The notes under the pieces are model-generated. The model was not told where the DNA came from. It was given only the letters and a program-made list of their open reading frames with translations, and ran no database searches. Both the position numbers and the translations under genes were made by a program. DNA of 64,000 nucleotides from CAVQBC01 sp963848415. Lineage in GTDB: Bacteria > Actinomycetota > Thermoleophilia > Solirubrobacterales > Solirubrobacteraceae. Every line of letters starts with the position of its first letter. Position 1 is the stretch's first letter. The stretch lies in assembly GCA_963848415.1 (NCBI GenBank), contig CAWKDN010000002.1:62001-126000 (forward strand), given 5' to 3'. This document shows positions 17,508-25,778 of this stretch, in pieces.

Positions 17508-18245
17508 TCAGAGGATCCGATCGAGGTGGTGGGCGAGCTGCCGCCGCCACGACGGCCAGTCGTGCGGGACGTCGTGGCCCCACAGGTCGAGCTCGTGGCG
17601 CAGACCCTTCTCGGCCAGCAGCTGCGCGAAGGCGCGCGTGCTCTCCAGTGCCCCGGTGGTGTCCTCCCATTGGCCCTGCCCGCAGACGAGCAGCAGCGAG
17701 ACGCGCTCGCGCAGCCAGGCGAGGTGGTCGCCGTGCAGGCCGGCCACGCTGTCCATCGGGTTGTTGAAGTACACCGCGTCGCCGCGCTCGCCGCCGCCCG
17801 GTTGCGTGACGTCGTAGACGCCGCTGAGGCAGACGGCGAGCGGGAAGCGGTCGGCGCGCCGCAGCGCGAGGTTGGCGGCGTGGTAGGCGCCGAAGCTCGC
17901 GCCCGCGAGCAGGATCTGCTGCCGGCCGCCGCAGTCGGCGTCGATCCACGGGGCGACCTGGTCGGTCAGCCACGCCTCATAGCGCTCGTGGCGGCGGGCG
18001 GCCTCCTCGAGCCCGACACCCGCGAACCAGCTCTCGGCGTCGTAGGAGCCGACGCAGTAGAGCTTGAGGCGGCCGGCGTCGATCAGCCCGCGCACGGCGT
18101 CGACCATCCCGTGGTGCTCCCAGTCGCCGGCGTTGCCGCGCTCTGACGGGAAGGCGAGCAGCGGCCGCCCCCAGTCGCCGTAGGCGATCAGCTCGCCGGG
18201 CCGGCCGATCGCCGGCGCCTCGATCGAGACGACCTCGCGCCTCAT
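17508..18245 (-). CDS. Alpha/beta-hydrolase-fold esterase family protein
   Basis: A 245-residue hydrolase of the putative-esterase type. The nucleophile elbow G-x-S-x-G is GASFGAYHAA near residue 120. A catalytic acid region (CGQGQWED) and a catalytic His region near the C-terminus (WGHDVPHDWPSW) complete a likely triad. The N-terminus carries a GDWGRPLLAFPSE segment typical of esterases found next to ATP-grasp genes. It overlaps the start of its upstream neighbour's stop by ATGA (18242-18245), so both hydrolases are translated together. The substrate is not known. Confidence 0.75.
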   Translation of the reverse strand: MRREVVSIEAPAIGRPGELIAYGDWGRPLLAFPSERGNAGDWEHHGMVDAVRGLIDAGRLKLYCVGSYDAESWFAGVGLEEAARRHERYEAWLTDQVAPWIDADCGGRQQILLAGASFGAYHAANLALRRADRFPLAVCLSGVYDVTQPGGGERGDAVYFNNPMDSVAGLHGDHLAWLRERVSLLLVCGQGQWEDTTGALESTRAFAQLLAEKGLRHELDLWGHDVPHDWPSWRRQLAHHLDRIL

Positions 18246-19303
18246 GCCCGCAGGCCGGCGAGCAGCCGGGGGAGGTGGGGATCGAGCGCGTCGCGCCAGG
18301 CGACGTAGTTGTGCGCGTCACGCGTCACGTGCAGCTCGGCGGCGTGACCCAGCTGGGCCAGCGCCGCGGCCATCGCCCGGTTGTTCTCGAGGTTCTCCTC
18401 GACGGCCCCGCAGGTCAGCACGACCGGCAGCGGACCGCGCCCCGGCGCCGGCGACTCGCCCGCGGCGGCGGCCCAGCCGCCGCGCCGGCCCGCCGCGAGC
18501 ACGGCGCCGGTGAAGCGCGCGATCCGCCCGAAGCGGCGAAAGCCCGCCTCCTGGCGGTCCGAGCGCCGGCGGAAGTAGCTGCCCGACTGCAGCAGCAGCG
18601 CGGCGAAGGACCCCGGCCGCAGCCACTCCGCGTGCAACAGCGCGAGCGCCCCCAGGCTCGCCCCGAGCCCGGCCGCCGGACCCGGCGCGACGCGGCGCAG
18701 GGCGGGCAGCAGCTCGGTCGTGAGCGCCCGCGCGTAGACGGCCGAGGCCGAGTAGTGCTCGTCGCGGTCCAGCGGAGCGAGCAGCGCGGCCCGCGCCGGG
18801 CCGAGCCGGCCGAGCAGGACCGTCAGCGCCGCCAGCTGCGCGTACTCGGGCCCGTCGTGGACCACCAGCAGCGGCAGGCCGGCGCCTTCCGGCGCGTCCG
18901 GGTGCGTCCAGAGCCGCACGGGCACGTCGGCGCGCAGGCTGCGGCTGGGGATCGCCAGCTCGCGGACCGTCCCGGCGCCGGGGCCGGAGCCGCCGAGCCA
19001 GGCCGGTGCGCGGTAGCCGGGGAACTCGACCACGGACTTCGCGCCGAACGCGCCGGGCGCCCGCAGCGGGTTGCCCGGGTCGCACACGGACTCGGTCGTC
19101 CCGTCCGGGTGCTCGAGCTCGAAGCGGTACTCCATCCGGTCGACGGCCGGGCGCGCGAAGCGCAGCCGCCACCCGTCCGGCGCGCGGGCGAGCGCGGGCC
19201 CGGCACGCGGGCGCTGGAGCTCCTGAAGCAGCCGGACCGCGCGGTAGGGTCCCTCGGCCAGGCGGAAGTCGACGTGGCCGGCGGCGACGACCGGGCCGCT
19301 CAC
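18242..19303 (-). CDS. Enterochelin-esterase-like (Fes/IroE family) hydrolase
   Basis: The 353-residue product has an N-terminal early-set/carbohydrate-binding-like beta region (MEYRFELEHPDGTTESVCDP) of about 110 residues, followed by an alpha/beta hydrolase core. The core has LPLLVVHDGPEYA, the nucleophile motif GASLGALALLHAEW and a C-terminal catalytic His in TRDAHNYVAWR. This is the Fes-type layout used on cyclic trilactone siderophores, but no siderophore biosynthesis or transport gene is here, so the substrate is open. The GTG start at 19303 overlaps the stop of the upstream dehydrogenase gene by 4 nt. Confidence 0.75.
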   Translation of the reverse strand: MSGPVVAAGHVDFRLAEGPYRAVRLLQELQRPRAGPALARAPDGWRLRFARPAVDRMEYRFELEHPDGTTESVCDPGNPLRAPGAFGAKSVVEFPGYRAPAWLGGSGPGAGTVRELAIPSRSLRADVPVRLWTHPDAPEGAGLPLLVVHDGPEYAQLAALTVLLGRLGPARAALLAPLDRDEHYSASAVYARALTTELLPALRRVAPGPAAGLGASLGALALLHAEWLRPGSFAALLLQSGSYFRRRSDRQEAGFRRFGRIARFTGAVLAAGRRGGWAAAAGESPAPGRGPLPVVLTCGAVEENLENNRAMAAALAQLGHAAELHVTRDAHNYVAWRDALDPHLPRLLAGLRA

Positions 19304-20403
19304 ACCCGCGCGAGCCCCGCCTCGGCGCAGCCCGCGAGCAGGCCGTCGACGCCGAAGCCGGTCACCGGCCCGATCGCCCCGGTGCCCGCGACCTCGCCGG
19401 CGGCCGCGCGACGTGCCGCCCACGCCAGGACGCCGGCCGTGAACGCGTACGGGTCGGCGCCCGAGAGGTCCACGCGCGACAGCTCGGCGCCGCTGCCGTC
19501 GTAGGCGGTCGCGGTGACCCACGAGAGCCCGCCGGGCGTCGTGCCCGGCTCGGGCCCGCTGCCGAGCGCCATCAGCCGCTCGCCGGCCGCCCCGAGCGCC
19601 GTGCGCACCGCCGGCAGGCGCACGAGCTGCTCGGTGCCGCGCGTCGCGAGCGAGAGCACTCGCCCCAGCCCGCCGAACCAGCCGAGGTAGACGTTGACCT
19701 CGCGCAGCGCCGGGAAGGCCGCGGGCAGGGTGAAGTGCTCGGCGCCGCCCACCGACACCGCCTCACGCTCACGGCCCTTGACGGTGAAGCTGCGCACCCG
19801 CTCGGCCGAGCGGACGCTGCGCAGGCGGGCGTCGCGGTAGGCGAAGCCGCCGTCCAGCGCCGCTCCGACCAGCGAGGCGCGCGTCCCGGCGCTGAGGCTC
19901 CCCGGCCCGGCGCCGAGCGCGAAGTAGCCGACGTCGACGCGCACCGCCCGCCCCTCCTCGCCGGCCTCGGCCACGGCCAGCGCCCCCGCGAGCGCCCCGG
20001 GCACGAAGTCGTAGCCCATGGCGGTCAGCAGCGTCGCCCCGGAGCGCGCCGCCTCCGGGCCGTGGCGCTCGAAGACGCGGCGGATGAACGCGGGCTCGCC
20101 CGTGGAGTCGATGTACGTCCCGCCCGCCGCGATCGCCGCCGCGAGCGCCGGCTCGCCGTACTTGGCGAACGGGCCGACCGTAGTGAGCAGCACGTCCCTC
20201 GGCCCGACCGCCGCGGCGACGGAGGCGGCGTCCGCGGCGTCGGCGCGCGCCCACTCGAGGCCGCCGAGCCGCGCGGCGAGCTCGGAGAGCTTGGCCTCCG
20301 AGCGCCCGGCCAGCAGCGGGCGCTCGCCGTCGGCCACCAGGCGCTCGGCGGTCAGACGGCCGGTGTAGCCGGTCGCGCCCAGCAGGACGATGCGGGATTC
20401 CAT
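19300..20403 (-). CDS. Saccharopine dehydrogenase-like / trans-acting enoyl reductase family oxidoreductase
   Basis: A 367-residue NAD(P)-binding protein. The N-terminal ILLGATGYTGRLTAERL-type motif (seen as VLLGATGYTGRL) and the TTVGPFAKYGEPALAAAIAAG segment are typical of the saccharopine-dehydrogenase-like family, followed by YIDSTGEPAFIRR and GYDFVPGALAG. Mycobacterial relatives act in lipid modification. It heads a minus-strand set with two esterases. Its ATG sits 6 nt behind a TACGGT hexamer, so the mRNA is probably leaderless. It is divergent from pnp. Confidence 0.75.
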   Translation of the reverse strand: MESRIVLLGATGYTGRLTAERLVADGERPLLAGRSEAKLSELAARLGGLEWARADAADAASVAAAVGPRDVLLTTVGPFAKYGEPALAAAIAAGGTYIDSTGEPAFIRRVFERHGPEAARSGATLLTAMGYDFVPGALAGALAVAEAGEEGRAVRVDVGYFALGAGPGSLSAGTRASLVGAALDGGFAYRDARLRSVRSAERVRSFTVKGREREAVSVGGAEHFTLPAAFPALREVNVYLGWFGGLGRVLSLATRGTEQLVRLPAVRTALGAAGERLMALGSGPEPGTTPGGLSWVTATAYDGSGAELSRVDLSGADPYAFTAGVLAWAARRAAAGEVAGTGAIGPVTGFGVDGLLAGCAEAGLARV

Positions 20404-20409
20404 GGCGGG

Positions 20410-20415
20410 ACCGTA
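20410..20415 (-). promoter_or_regulatory. Probable -10 element (TACGGT), leaderless start at 20403
   Basis: Perfect TAnnnT on the minus strand with a 6-nt gap to the ATG at 20403; the predicted transcription start is the A of the start codon. Confidence 0.45.
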
Positions 20416-20478
20416 TCCGCTCCGGCGCGCCTACTAGACTGCACGCCACAACTACCGAAGCGTCATGAGATGCAGAGG

Positions 20479-20499
20479 GCCCGCCACCGACAGGCGGGC
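20479..20499 (+). promoter_or_regulatory. Leader hairpin upstream of pnp
   Basis: GCCCGCC (20479-20485) and GGCGGGC (20493-20499) form a perfect 7-bp stem with a 7-nt loop, just before the Shine-Dalgarno (AAAGGGA) of pnp. PNPase is autoregulated through a leader stem-loop in enterobacteria; a comparable role here is an inference. Confidence 0.5.
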
Positions 20500-20514
20500 G
20501 CAGAAAGGGAACAC

Positions 20515-22794
20515 ATGGCAGAAGTGACTCGAGTCTCCGTCGAGATCGGCGGGACGGAGATCACGTTCGAGACCGGACGGATGGCCAAGCAGGCCTCCGG
20601 GTCGGTCGAAGTCGGCGCGGGCGACACCCGCGTCCTCTCGACGGCGACCGCGGGCAACCTCCGCGACGTCGACTTCCTCCCGCTCACCGTCGACGTCGAG
20701 GAGCGGATGTACGCCGCGGGCAAGATCCCCGGCTCCTTCTTCAAGCGCGAGGGCCGCGCCGGCGAGTCGGCCACGCTCACCGCGCGGATGATCGACCGTC
20801 CGCTGCGCCCGCTCTTCCCCAAGGGGTGGCGCTACGAGACCCAGCTGGTCGGCATCACCCTCTCGATCGATCACGATCACCCGTACGACATCCTGGCCAT
20901 GAACGGCGCCTCCGCGGCGCTGATGGTCTCGAGCATCCCCTTCCCGATGCCCGTCGGCGCCGTGCGCGTCGGCAAGGTCGACGGCAACTTCGTCGTCAAC
21001 CCGACCGAGGAGGCGCTGCTCACCGCCGACATGGATCTCGTCGTGTCCGGCACCGAGGAGGCCGTCCTGATGGTCGAGGCCGGCGCCAACGAGGTGCCCG
21101 AGGCCGAGATCCTCGACGCGCTGGACATCGCGCACTCCGAGATCCGCAAGCTGTGCGCCGCGCAGCGGGAGCTGGCCGAGAAGGCCGGCAAGCAGAAGAC
21201 CGAGGTCGTCGCCCCGAAGGTCGACGAGGACCTCTACGCCCAGATCCAGGCGTCCCACGGCGCCGCGCTGGACGAGGCCACCTCGGTCGAGGACAAGCTC
21301 GAGCGCCAGGACGCCACCAAGGCGGTCGAGGAGCAGGTGCTCGCCCACTACTCCGGCGATCCGGAGGCCCCGACCTACGCCGAGTACCGCAGCAAGGCGC
21401 AGCTGGCCTTCGACAAGCTCGAGAAGTCGACGGTCCGCGAGCGCATCGCGCGCCGCAAGATCCGGCCCGACGGCCGGGACACGGCGGAGATCCGCCCGAT
21501 CACGATCGAGACCGGCGTGCTGCCGCGCACGCACGGCTCCGCGTTGTTCACGCGCGGCCAGACGCAGGCCCTCTCCGTGGCCGCGCTGGGCACCACGCGC
21601 GAGGAGATGCGCCTGGACAACCTCGGCCTCGAGACGTCCAAGCGCTACTTCCACCACTACAACTTCCCGCCGTTCTCGGTCGGGGAGGCGGGCTTCATGC
21701 GCGGCCCGAAGCGGCGTGACATCGGCCACGGCGCGCTCGCCGAGCGGGCGATCGTCCCGATGCTCCCGTCCCAGGAGGAGTTCCCCTACACGATCCGCGT
21801 GGTCTCGGACATCCTCGAGTCCAACGGCTCCTCCTCGATGGCCTCCGTGTGCGGCTCCTCGCTGTCGCTGATGGACGCCGGCGCGCCGATCAAGCGCCCG
21901 GTGGCCGGCATCGCGATGGGCCTGATCAAGGAGGGCGAGGACTACGTGATCCTGTCCGACATCGCAGGGGTGGAGGACCACCTCGGCGACATGGACTTCA
22001 AGGTCGCGGGCACCGAGCGGGGCATCACCGCCCTGCAGATGGACATCAAGATCACGGGCGTGACGCTCGAGATCATGCGCGACGCCCTGGCCCAGGCCAA
22101 GGAGGGACGCACGTTCATCCTCGCCAAGATGGCCGAGGTCATGCCCGCGCCGCGCTCGGAGCTCTCGGCCTACGCGCCGCGCATCTCCACGATCCAGATC
22201 GACCCGGACAAGATCGGCCTGCTGATCGGCAAGGGCGGCGAGACGATCCGCGGCCTCTCGGAGGAGTTCGAGGCCCAGATCGACGTCAACGACGAGGGCC
22301 AGGTCCTGGTCTACGCCCAGACGGGCGCCCAGGGCGACGCGCTGGTCGACCGCATCCGCGGGATGACCAAGGAGGTCGAGGTCGGGGACGAGTTCCCGGC
22401 CGCGAAGGTGGTCAAGACGACCACGTTCGGCGCCTTCGTCGAGCTCGCCAAGGGCACCGACGGCCTGCTGCACATCTCCAACGTCGCGCCGGGCCAGCGG
22501 CCCGCCACGGTCGAGGAGGTCTTCAACAAGGGCGACGAGATCTCGGTGCGCGTGGTCGAGGTCGACCGCGAGCGCGGCCGGATCGGCCTGCGGCTCGCCG
22601 AGGACCCGGAGATCGCCGGCAAGTCGGTCGCCGAGCTGGCCGGCGTCGGCTCGGGCGGCGGCGGCGGAGGCGGCCCGCGCGGCGGCGGCGGCGACCGGGA
22701 CCGCGGCCGGCGCAACGGCCGCGACGGGCGCGAAGGCCGCGACCGCGGCCCGCGGCGGCCGCCGCGCGGCGATCGCGACCCTGACAGAAGCTAG
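20515..22794 (+). CDS. pnp: Polynucleotide phosphorylase (PNPase)
   Basis: A 759-residue 3'-5' phosphorolytic exoribonuclease. Two RNase PH-like cores are present (the first with PGSFFKREGRAGES and DRPLRPLFPKG, the second with RTHGSALFTRGQTQ and the catalytic-region SSMASVCGSSLSLMDAG). A KH domain (IGLLIGKGGETIRGL) and an S1 domain (GAFVELAKGTDGLLHIS) follow. The C-terminal 45 residues are a Gly/Arg/Asp-rich RGG-like tail beyond the E. coli length. The ATG at 20515 follows an AAAGGGA Shine-Dalgarno and a leader hairpin. It is followed without a gap by the M16 protease gene, the usual Gram-positive order. Confidence 0.96.
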   Translation: MAEVTRVSVEIGGTEITFETGRMAKQASGSVEVGAGDTRVLSTATAGNLRDVDFLPLTVDVEERMYAAGKIPGSFFKREGRAGESATLTARMIDRPLRPLFPKGWRYETQLVGITLSIDHDHPYDILAMNGASAALMVSSIPFPMPVGAVRVGKVDGNFVVNPTEEALLTADMDLVVSGTEEAVLMVEAGANEVPEAEILDALDIAHSEIRKLCAAQRELAEKAGKQKTEVVAPKVDEDLYAQIQASHGAALDEATSVEDKLERQDATKAVEEQVLAHYSGDPEAPTYAEYRSKAQLAFDKLEKSTVRERIARRKIRPDGRDTAEIRPITIETGVLPRTHGSALFTRGQTQALSVAALGTTREEMRLDNLGLETSKRYFHHYNFPPFSVGEAGFMRGPKRRDIGHGALAERAIVPMLPSQEEFPYTIRVVSDILESNGSSSMASVCGSSLSLMDAGAPIKRPVAGIAMGLIKEGEDYVILSDIAGVEDHLGDMDFKVAGTERGITALQMDIKITGVTLEIMRDALAQAKEGRTFILAKMAEVMPAPRSELSAYAPRISTIQIDPDKIGLLIGKGGETIRGLSEEFEAQIDVNDEGQVLVYAQTGAQGDALVDRIRGMTKEVEVGDEFPAAKVVKTTTFGAFVELAKGTDGLLHISNVAPGQRPATVEEVFNKGDEISVRVVEVDRERGRIGLRLAEDPEIAGKSVAELAGVGSGGGGGGGPRGGGGDRDRGRRNGRDGREGRDRGPRRPPRGDRDPDRS

Positions 22795-24096
22795 TTGCAC
22801 CAGCATGAACTGACGGAGCTGCCCTCGGGGCTGCGGGTCGTCACGGAGCACATGCCCTCCGTGCGGTCCGCGGCCCTGGGCGTCTTCGTGGGCGCGGGCT
22901 CGCGCGGCGAGGCCGAGGAGGAGGCGGGCCTCTCGCACTTCCTCGAGCACATGCTCTTCCGCGGCACCGAGCGCTACGCCTCGGCCGAGATCGACCAGCT
23001 CTTCGACGGCATGGGCGCCGAGCTCAACGCCGGCACCGACAAGGAGTCGACCACCGTCTACGCGCGGATGCTCGACCAGCACCTGCCGGCGGCCTTCGAG
23101 GTGATCGCCGACATGGTCTGGCGGCCCGCGTTCCGCGACGTCGACCCCGAGCGCGAGGTCGTGCTCGAAGAGATCGCGATGTACGAGGACGACCCGCAGG
23201 ACACCGTCTTCGACGTACTCGGCCGCGCGGTCTTCGGCTCCCACCCGCTGGGCCGGGCGATCATCGGCCGCGCGCCGGTGATCCGCGACACGCCGGTCGA
23301 GCGGATCGCCGCCTTCCACGCCCGCCGCTACGTGCCGGGCTCGGTCGTCGTGGCCGCCGCCGGCTCGGTCGACCACGACGCCGTCGTCGAGCAGGCCGAG
23401 CGGACGCTCGGCGGGCTGCGGGCGGGGGACACCGCGCCCGCGCCCGACCCCGCACCGGCGAGCGGTGGCGAGCGCGCGTCGGTGGGCTTCGTGCGCAAGG
23501 ACACCGAGCAGGTGCACGTGTGCCTCGGCGCCCCGGGCCTCGCGCGCGACGACGAGCGCCGCTACGCCATGCGCGTGCTCGACGCCATCTTCGGCGGGCT
23601 CTCCTCGTCGCGCCTCTTCCAGTCGGTGCGCGAGGAGCGCGGGCTCGCCTACGCCGTCTACTCGTTCGCCGGCCAGTTCGCCGACACCGGGCAGATCGGC
23701 CTCTACGTCGGCACGCGGCCCGACAACCTCGCCGAGGCGCTGCGCGTCGTCGGCACGGAGCTCGAGGCGCTGCGCGAGCAGCCGGCCACCGAGGCCGAGC
23801 TCGAGCGGGCGCGCGAGAACGTCAAGGCGCGCGTCGCGCTGGCGCTCGAGTCCTCCAGCGCGCGCATGAGCCGCCTGGGCAGCTCGACGCTCTTCGGCCT
23901 GCCGGTGCTCGACCTCGACGAGATCACCGAGCGCATCGACGCCGTCACGCTCGCCGACCTGCGCGAGCTGACCGCGGAGCTGTGGGCTCCAGAGCGGCTT
24001 TCGGCGGCCGGGATCGGGCCCGACGAGGACGCCTTCCGCGCCGCCGTGGCCGACGTCACGCCCGGCTCCCCGACCGCGGAGGCCGCGGCGGCGTGA
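22795..24096 (+). CDS. M16 family zinc metallopeptidase (insulinase/PepR-like)
   Basis: A 433-residue pitrilysin-type peptidase. The inverted zinc motif H-x-x-E-H is HFLEH near residue 50, with the distal Glu in the following helix region (NAGTDKESTTVYARM). A second M16 C-terminal domain includes the R/Y substrate motif EERGLAYAVYSF. The TTG start comes directly after the pnp stop, implying translational coupling. The gene typically follows pnp in actinobacteria and firmicutes. The physiological substrate is unknown. Confidence 0.9.
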   Translation: MHQHELTELPSGLRVVTEHMPSVRSAALGVFVGAGSRGEAEEEAGLSHFLEHMLFRGTERYASAEIDQLFDGMGAELNAGTDKESTTVYARMLDQHLPAAFEVIADMVWRPAFRDVDPEREVVLEEIAMYEDDPQDTVFDVLGRAVFGSHPLGRAIIGRAPVIRDTPVERIAAFHARRYVPGSVVVAAAGSVDHDAVVEQAERTLGGLRAGDTAPAPDPAPASGGERASVGFVRKDTEQVHVCLGAPGLARDDERRYAMRVLDAIFGGLSSSRLFQSVREERGLAYAVYSFAGQFADTGQIGLYVGTRPDNLAEALRVVGTELEALREQPATEAELERARENVKARVALALESSSARMSRLGSSTLFGLPVLDLDEITERIDAVTLADLRELTAELWAPERLSAAGIGPDEDAFRAAVADVTPGSPTAEAAAA

Positions 24097-24764
24097 CCTC
24101 GATCCGCGTCGCCGTGGCCGGCGCCGGCGGGCGCATGGGCCAGACCGTCTGCGCGGCGGTCGAGGCGGCGGAGGACCTCGAGCTGACCGGCCGCGCCGAT
24201 CCGGCGCTCGGCACCGAGCTGGCGGCGGTGCTCGGCGACGCCGACGTGCTGGTCGACTTCACCGTCCCCGACCAGGCGCTGCCCAACGCGCACGAGGCGC
24301 TCACCGCCGGCGTCCACGTGGTGATCGGCACCACCGGGTTCGACCTCGGCGAGTTGCGCCGGATCGGCGCGGGCAAGGATGCCAACGCGTTCGCGGCGCC
24401 CAACTTCGCGATCGGCGCGGTGCTGATGATGCGCTTCGCCGCCGAGGCGGCGCGCCACATGCAGGCCGCCGAGGTCATCGAGCTCCACCACCCGGCCAAG
24501 CTCGACGCGCCGTCGGGCACCGCGCGGCGCACCGCCGAGCTGATGCGCGAGGCGGGCGGGCGCGAGGTGCCGGTGCACTCCGTGCGCCTGCCGGGGATCG
24601 TCGCCGACCAGGAGGTCATCCTCGGCGACGTCGCCCAGACGCTCGCCATCCGCCACGTCACGACGGACCGCACGAGCTTCATGCCGGGCGTGCTGTTGGC
24701 GGTGCGCAAGGTCGGCGGGCTGACCGAGTCGCCGGTCGTGGGGCTCGAGCACCTGCTCGACTGA
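24093..24764 (+). CDS. dapB: 4-hydroxy-tetrahydrodipicolinate reductase
   Basis: A 223-residue second enzyme of the diaminopimelate/lysine pathway. The N-terminal NAD(P)-binding motif is VAVAGAGGRMGQTV; GTTGF, APNFAIGAVLMM and the catalytic ELHHPAKLDAPSGTA motif (His-His and Lys) are all present. It is coupled to the M16 gene by a GTGA overlap. dapA lies about 1 kb downstream, separated by a small unknown gene and a toxin-antitoxin pair. Confidence 0.95.
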   Translation: MTSIRVAVAGAGGRMGQTVCAAVEAAEDLELTGRADPALGTELAAVLGDADVLVDFTVPDQALPNAHEALTAGVHVVIGTTGFDLGELRRIGAGKDANAFAAPNFAIGAVLMMRFAAEAARHMQAAEVIELHHPAKLDAPSGTARRTAELMREAGGREVPVHSVRLPGIVADQEVILGDVAQTLAIRHVTTDRTSFMPGVLLAVRKVGGLTESPVVGLEHLLD

Positions 24765-24766
24765 CC

Positions 24767-25117
24767 GTGGGCGCCACCGCCCCGCTCGTCGCGGTCACCG
24801 ACCACGCGGTGGAGCGCTGGCGCCAGCGGATCCGCGGCGCGCTGGACCCGCGCACGGAGATCGCCGCGCGCGTGGGCCGGGCGTGGGCCGCCGGGCGCGT
24901 CAGCGAGCAGCCGCCACCGGGCGCCGCCGCCCAGCGCGGCTCGGTCTACGTGCGCGACGAGCAGCGGCCCGGGCTTATCTACACCTGCCTGCACGACCGC
25001 CCGCGCAACGAGCTGCTGGTCGTGACGCTGTGGGAGGAGGGCGAGGGCGCGGCGGTCCCGCGCCGCTTCACCGACGCGCTCAAGCCGCGCCGGCCGCGGC
25101 GCGACGGCGCGGCCTGA
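24767..25117 (+). CDS. Conserved-looking small protein of unknown function
   Basis: 116 residues starting with GTG 2 nt after dapB, so probably co-transcribed. It has a DHAVERWRQRIRG segment near the N-terminus, reminiscent of DUF4258/RelE-like proteins that start with a basic H-x-ERW-x-R helix, then strands (GSVYVRDE, LIYTCLHD, ELLVVTLWEE) and a basic tail. It could be a small RNA-binding or toxin-like protein. I do not recognise it with confidence. The alternating strand pattern and codon use suggest it is real. Confidence 0.55.
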   Translation: MGATAPLVAVTDHAVERWRQRIRGALDPRTEIAARVGRAWAAGRVSEQPPPGAAAQRGSVYVRDEQRPGLIYTCLHDRPRNELLVVTLWEEGEGAAVPRRFTDALKPRRPRRDGAA

Positions 25118-25123
25118 GCGCGC

Positions 25124-25141
25124 GTGGCATACTTGTGGCAT
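25124..25141 (+). promoter_or_regulatory. Direct repeat and -10-like sequence at the start of the mazE-like gene
   Basis: GTGGCAT occurs at 25124-25130 and 25135-25141, flanking CATACT (25129-25134), a -10-like sequence. The second copy overlaps the ATG at 25140. The arrangement suits autorepression of a leaderless toxin-antitoxin transcript by the antitoxin. Confidence 0.35.
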
Positions 25142-25376
25142 GGCTCGCACACGACTGAGCACGACGGTCGACGCACAGCTGCTCGAGGAGGCCCGGCGCG
25201 TGCGCAGCGGCGTCATCGACGCCGGGCTGATCGACGAGGCGCTCGAGGCACTGCTCGCCCGTCATCGCGCCGCAGAGCTCGACGCGGGCTACGCCGCCTA
25301 CGACGAGCATCCCTTGGACGAGCCGGACGCCTGGGGGGACCTGGCGTCCTTCCGGCGAGCCGCCGGCGCCTCGTGA
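25140..25376 (+). CDS. MazE/VapB-like antitoxin
   Basis: A 78-residue protein with an N-terminal ribbon-helix-helix-like segment (TRLSTTVDAQLLEEARRV) followed by a helix (IDEALEALLARHRAAELDAGY) and an acidic, flexible C-terminus (EHPLDEPDAWGDL) of the kind that wraps around MazF-type toxins. It overlaps the downstream toxin gene by 4 nt (GTGA), the classic type II toxin-antitoxin arrangement. Actinobacterial antitoxins of this shape are usually called MazE-like or VapB-like; which label fits cannot be decided by eye. Confidence 0.75.
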   Translation: MARTRLSTTVDAQLLEEARRVRSGVIDAGLIDEALEALLARHRAAELDAGYAAYDEHPLDEPDAWGDLASFRRAAGAS

Positions 25377-25696
25377 GCGCGCCGCCGGCGCGTGGCGAGG
25401 TGTGGTGGTGCGAGCTCGCCGAGGCCGGCCGGCGCCCCGTGGTGATCATGTCGCGCGACCCCGCCATCCCGCGGCTCCGGCGCGCAATCGTCGCGCCATG
25501 TACGACGACGATCCGCGGACTCGCCAGCGAGGTGGTGCTGGAACCCGGCGACGATCCGGTCCCGCTGCGCTCGGCGGTCAACCTGGACGCGGTCGAGAGC
25601 GTGTCGCTCGCGGTGCTCGTCGGCCGGCTCGGCCGGCTCGCCGACACCCGCATGCGCGAGATCTGCATCGCTCTCGGCGTCGCGGTCGACTGCTGA
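25373..25696 (+). CDS. mazF: MazF/PemK family endoribonuclease toxin
   Basis: A 107-residue toxin with the MazF-type start (ARGEVWWCELAEAGRRPVVIMSRD), the IVAPCTTTIRGLASEVVLEP strand-loop region, the SAVNLDAVESV segment and a C-terminal RMREICIALGVAV helix. MazF toxins cut single-stranded RNA at short sequences and slow translation. The pair sits between dapB and dapA in an otherwise conserved block, so it is a likely insertion. GC content and codon use look like those of the neighbours. Confidence 0.85.
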   Translation: MSAPPARGEVWWCELAEAGRRPVVIMSRDPAIPRLRRAIVAPCTTTIRGLASEVVLEPGDDPVPLRSAVNLDAVESVSLAVLVGRLGRLADTRMREICIALGVAVDC

Positions 25697-25778
25697 CGAC
25701 GCGCGGCGACCTGCCGTTGTGTCGGCGCGGCGTTGGCCACGGATCGCGCCCTCCGGATCACCTGCGAGACTACGCGCC

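Noticed and set aside
20452..23517. 1021-codon minus-strand open frame opposite pnp and the M16 gene
   Set aside because: No domain motifs; both plus-strand genes are conserved full-length families.
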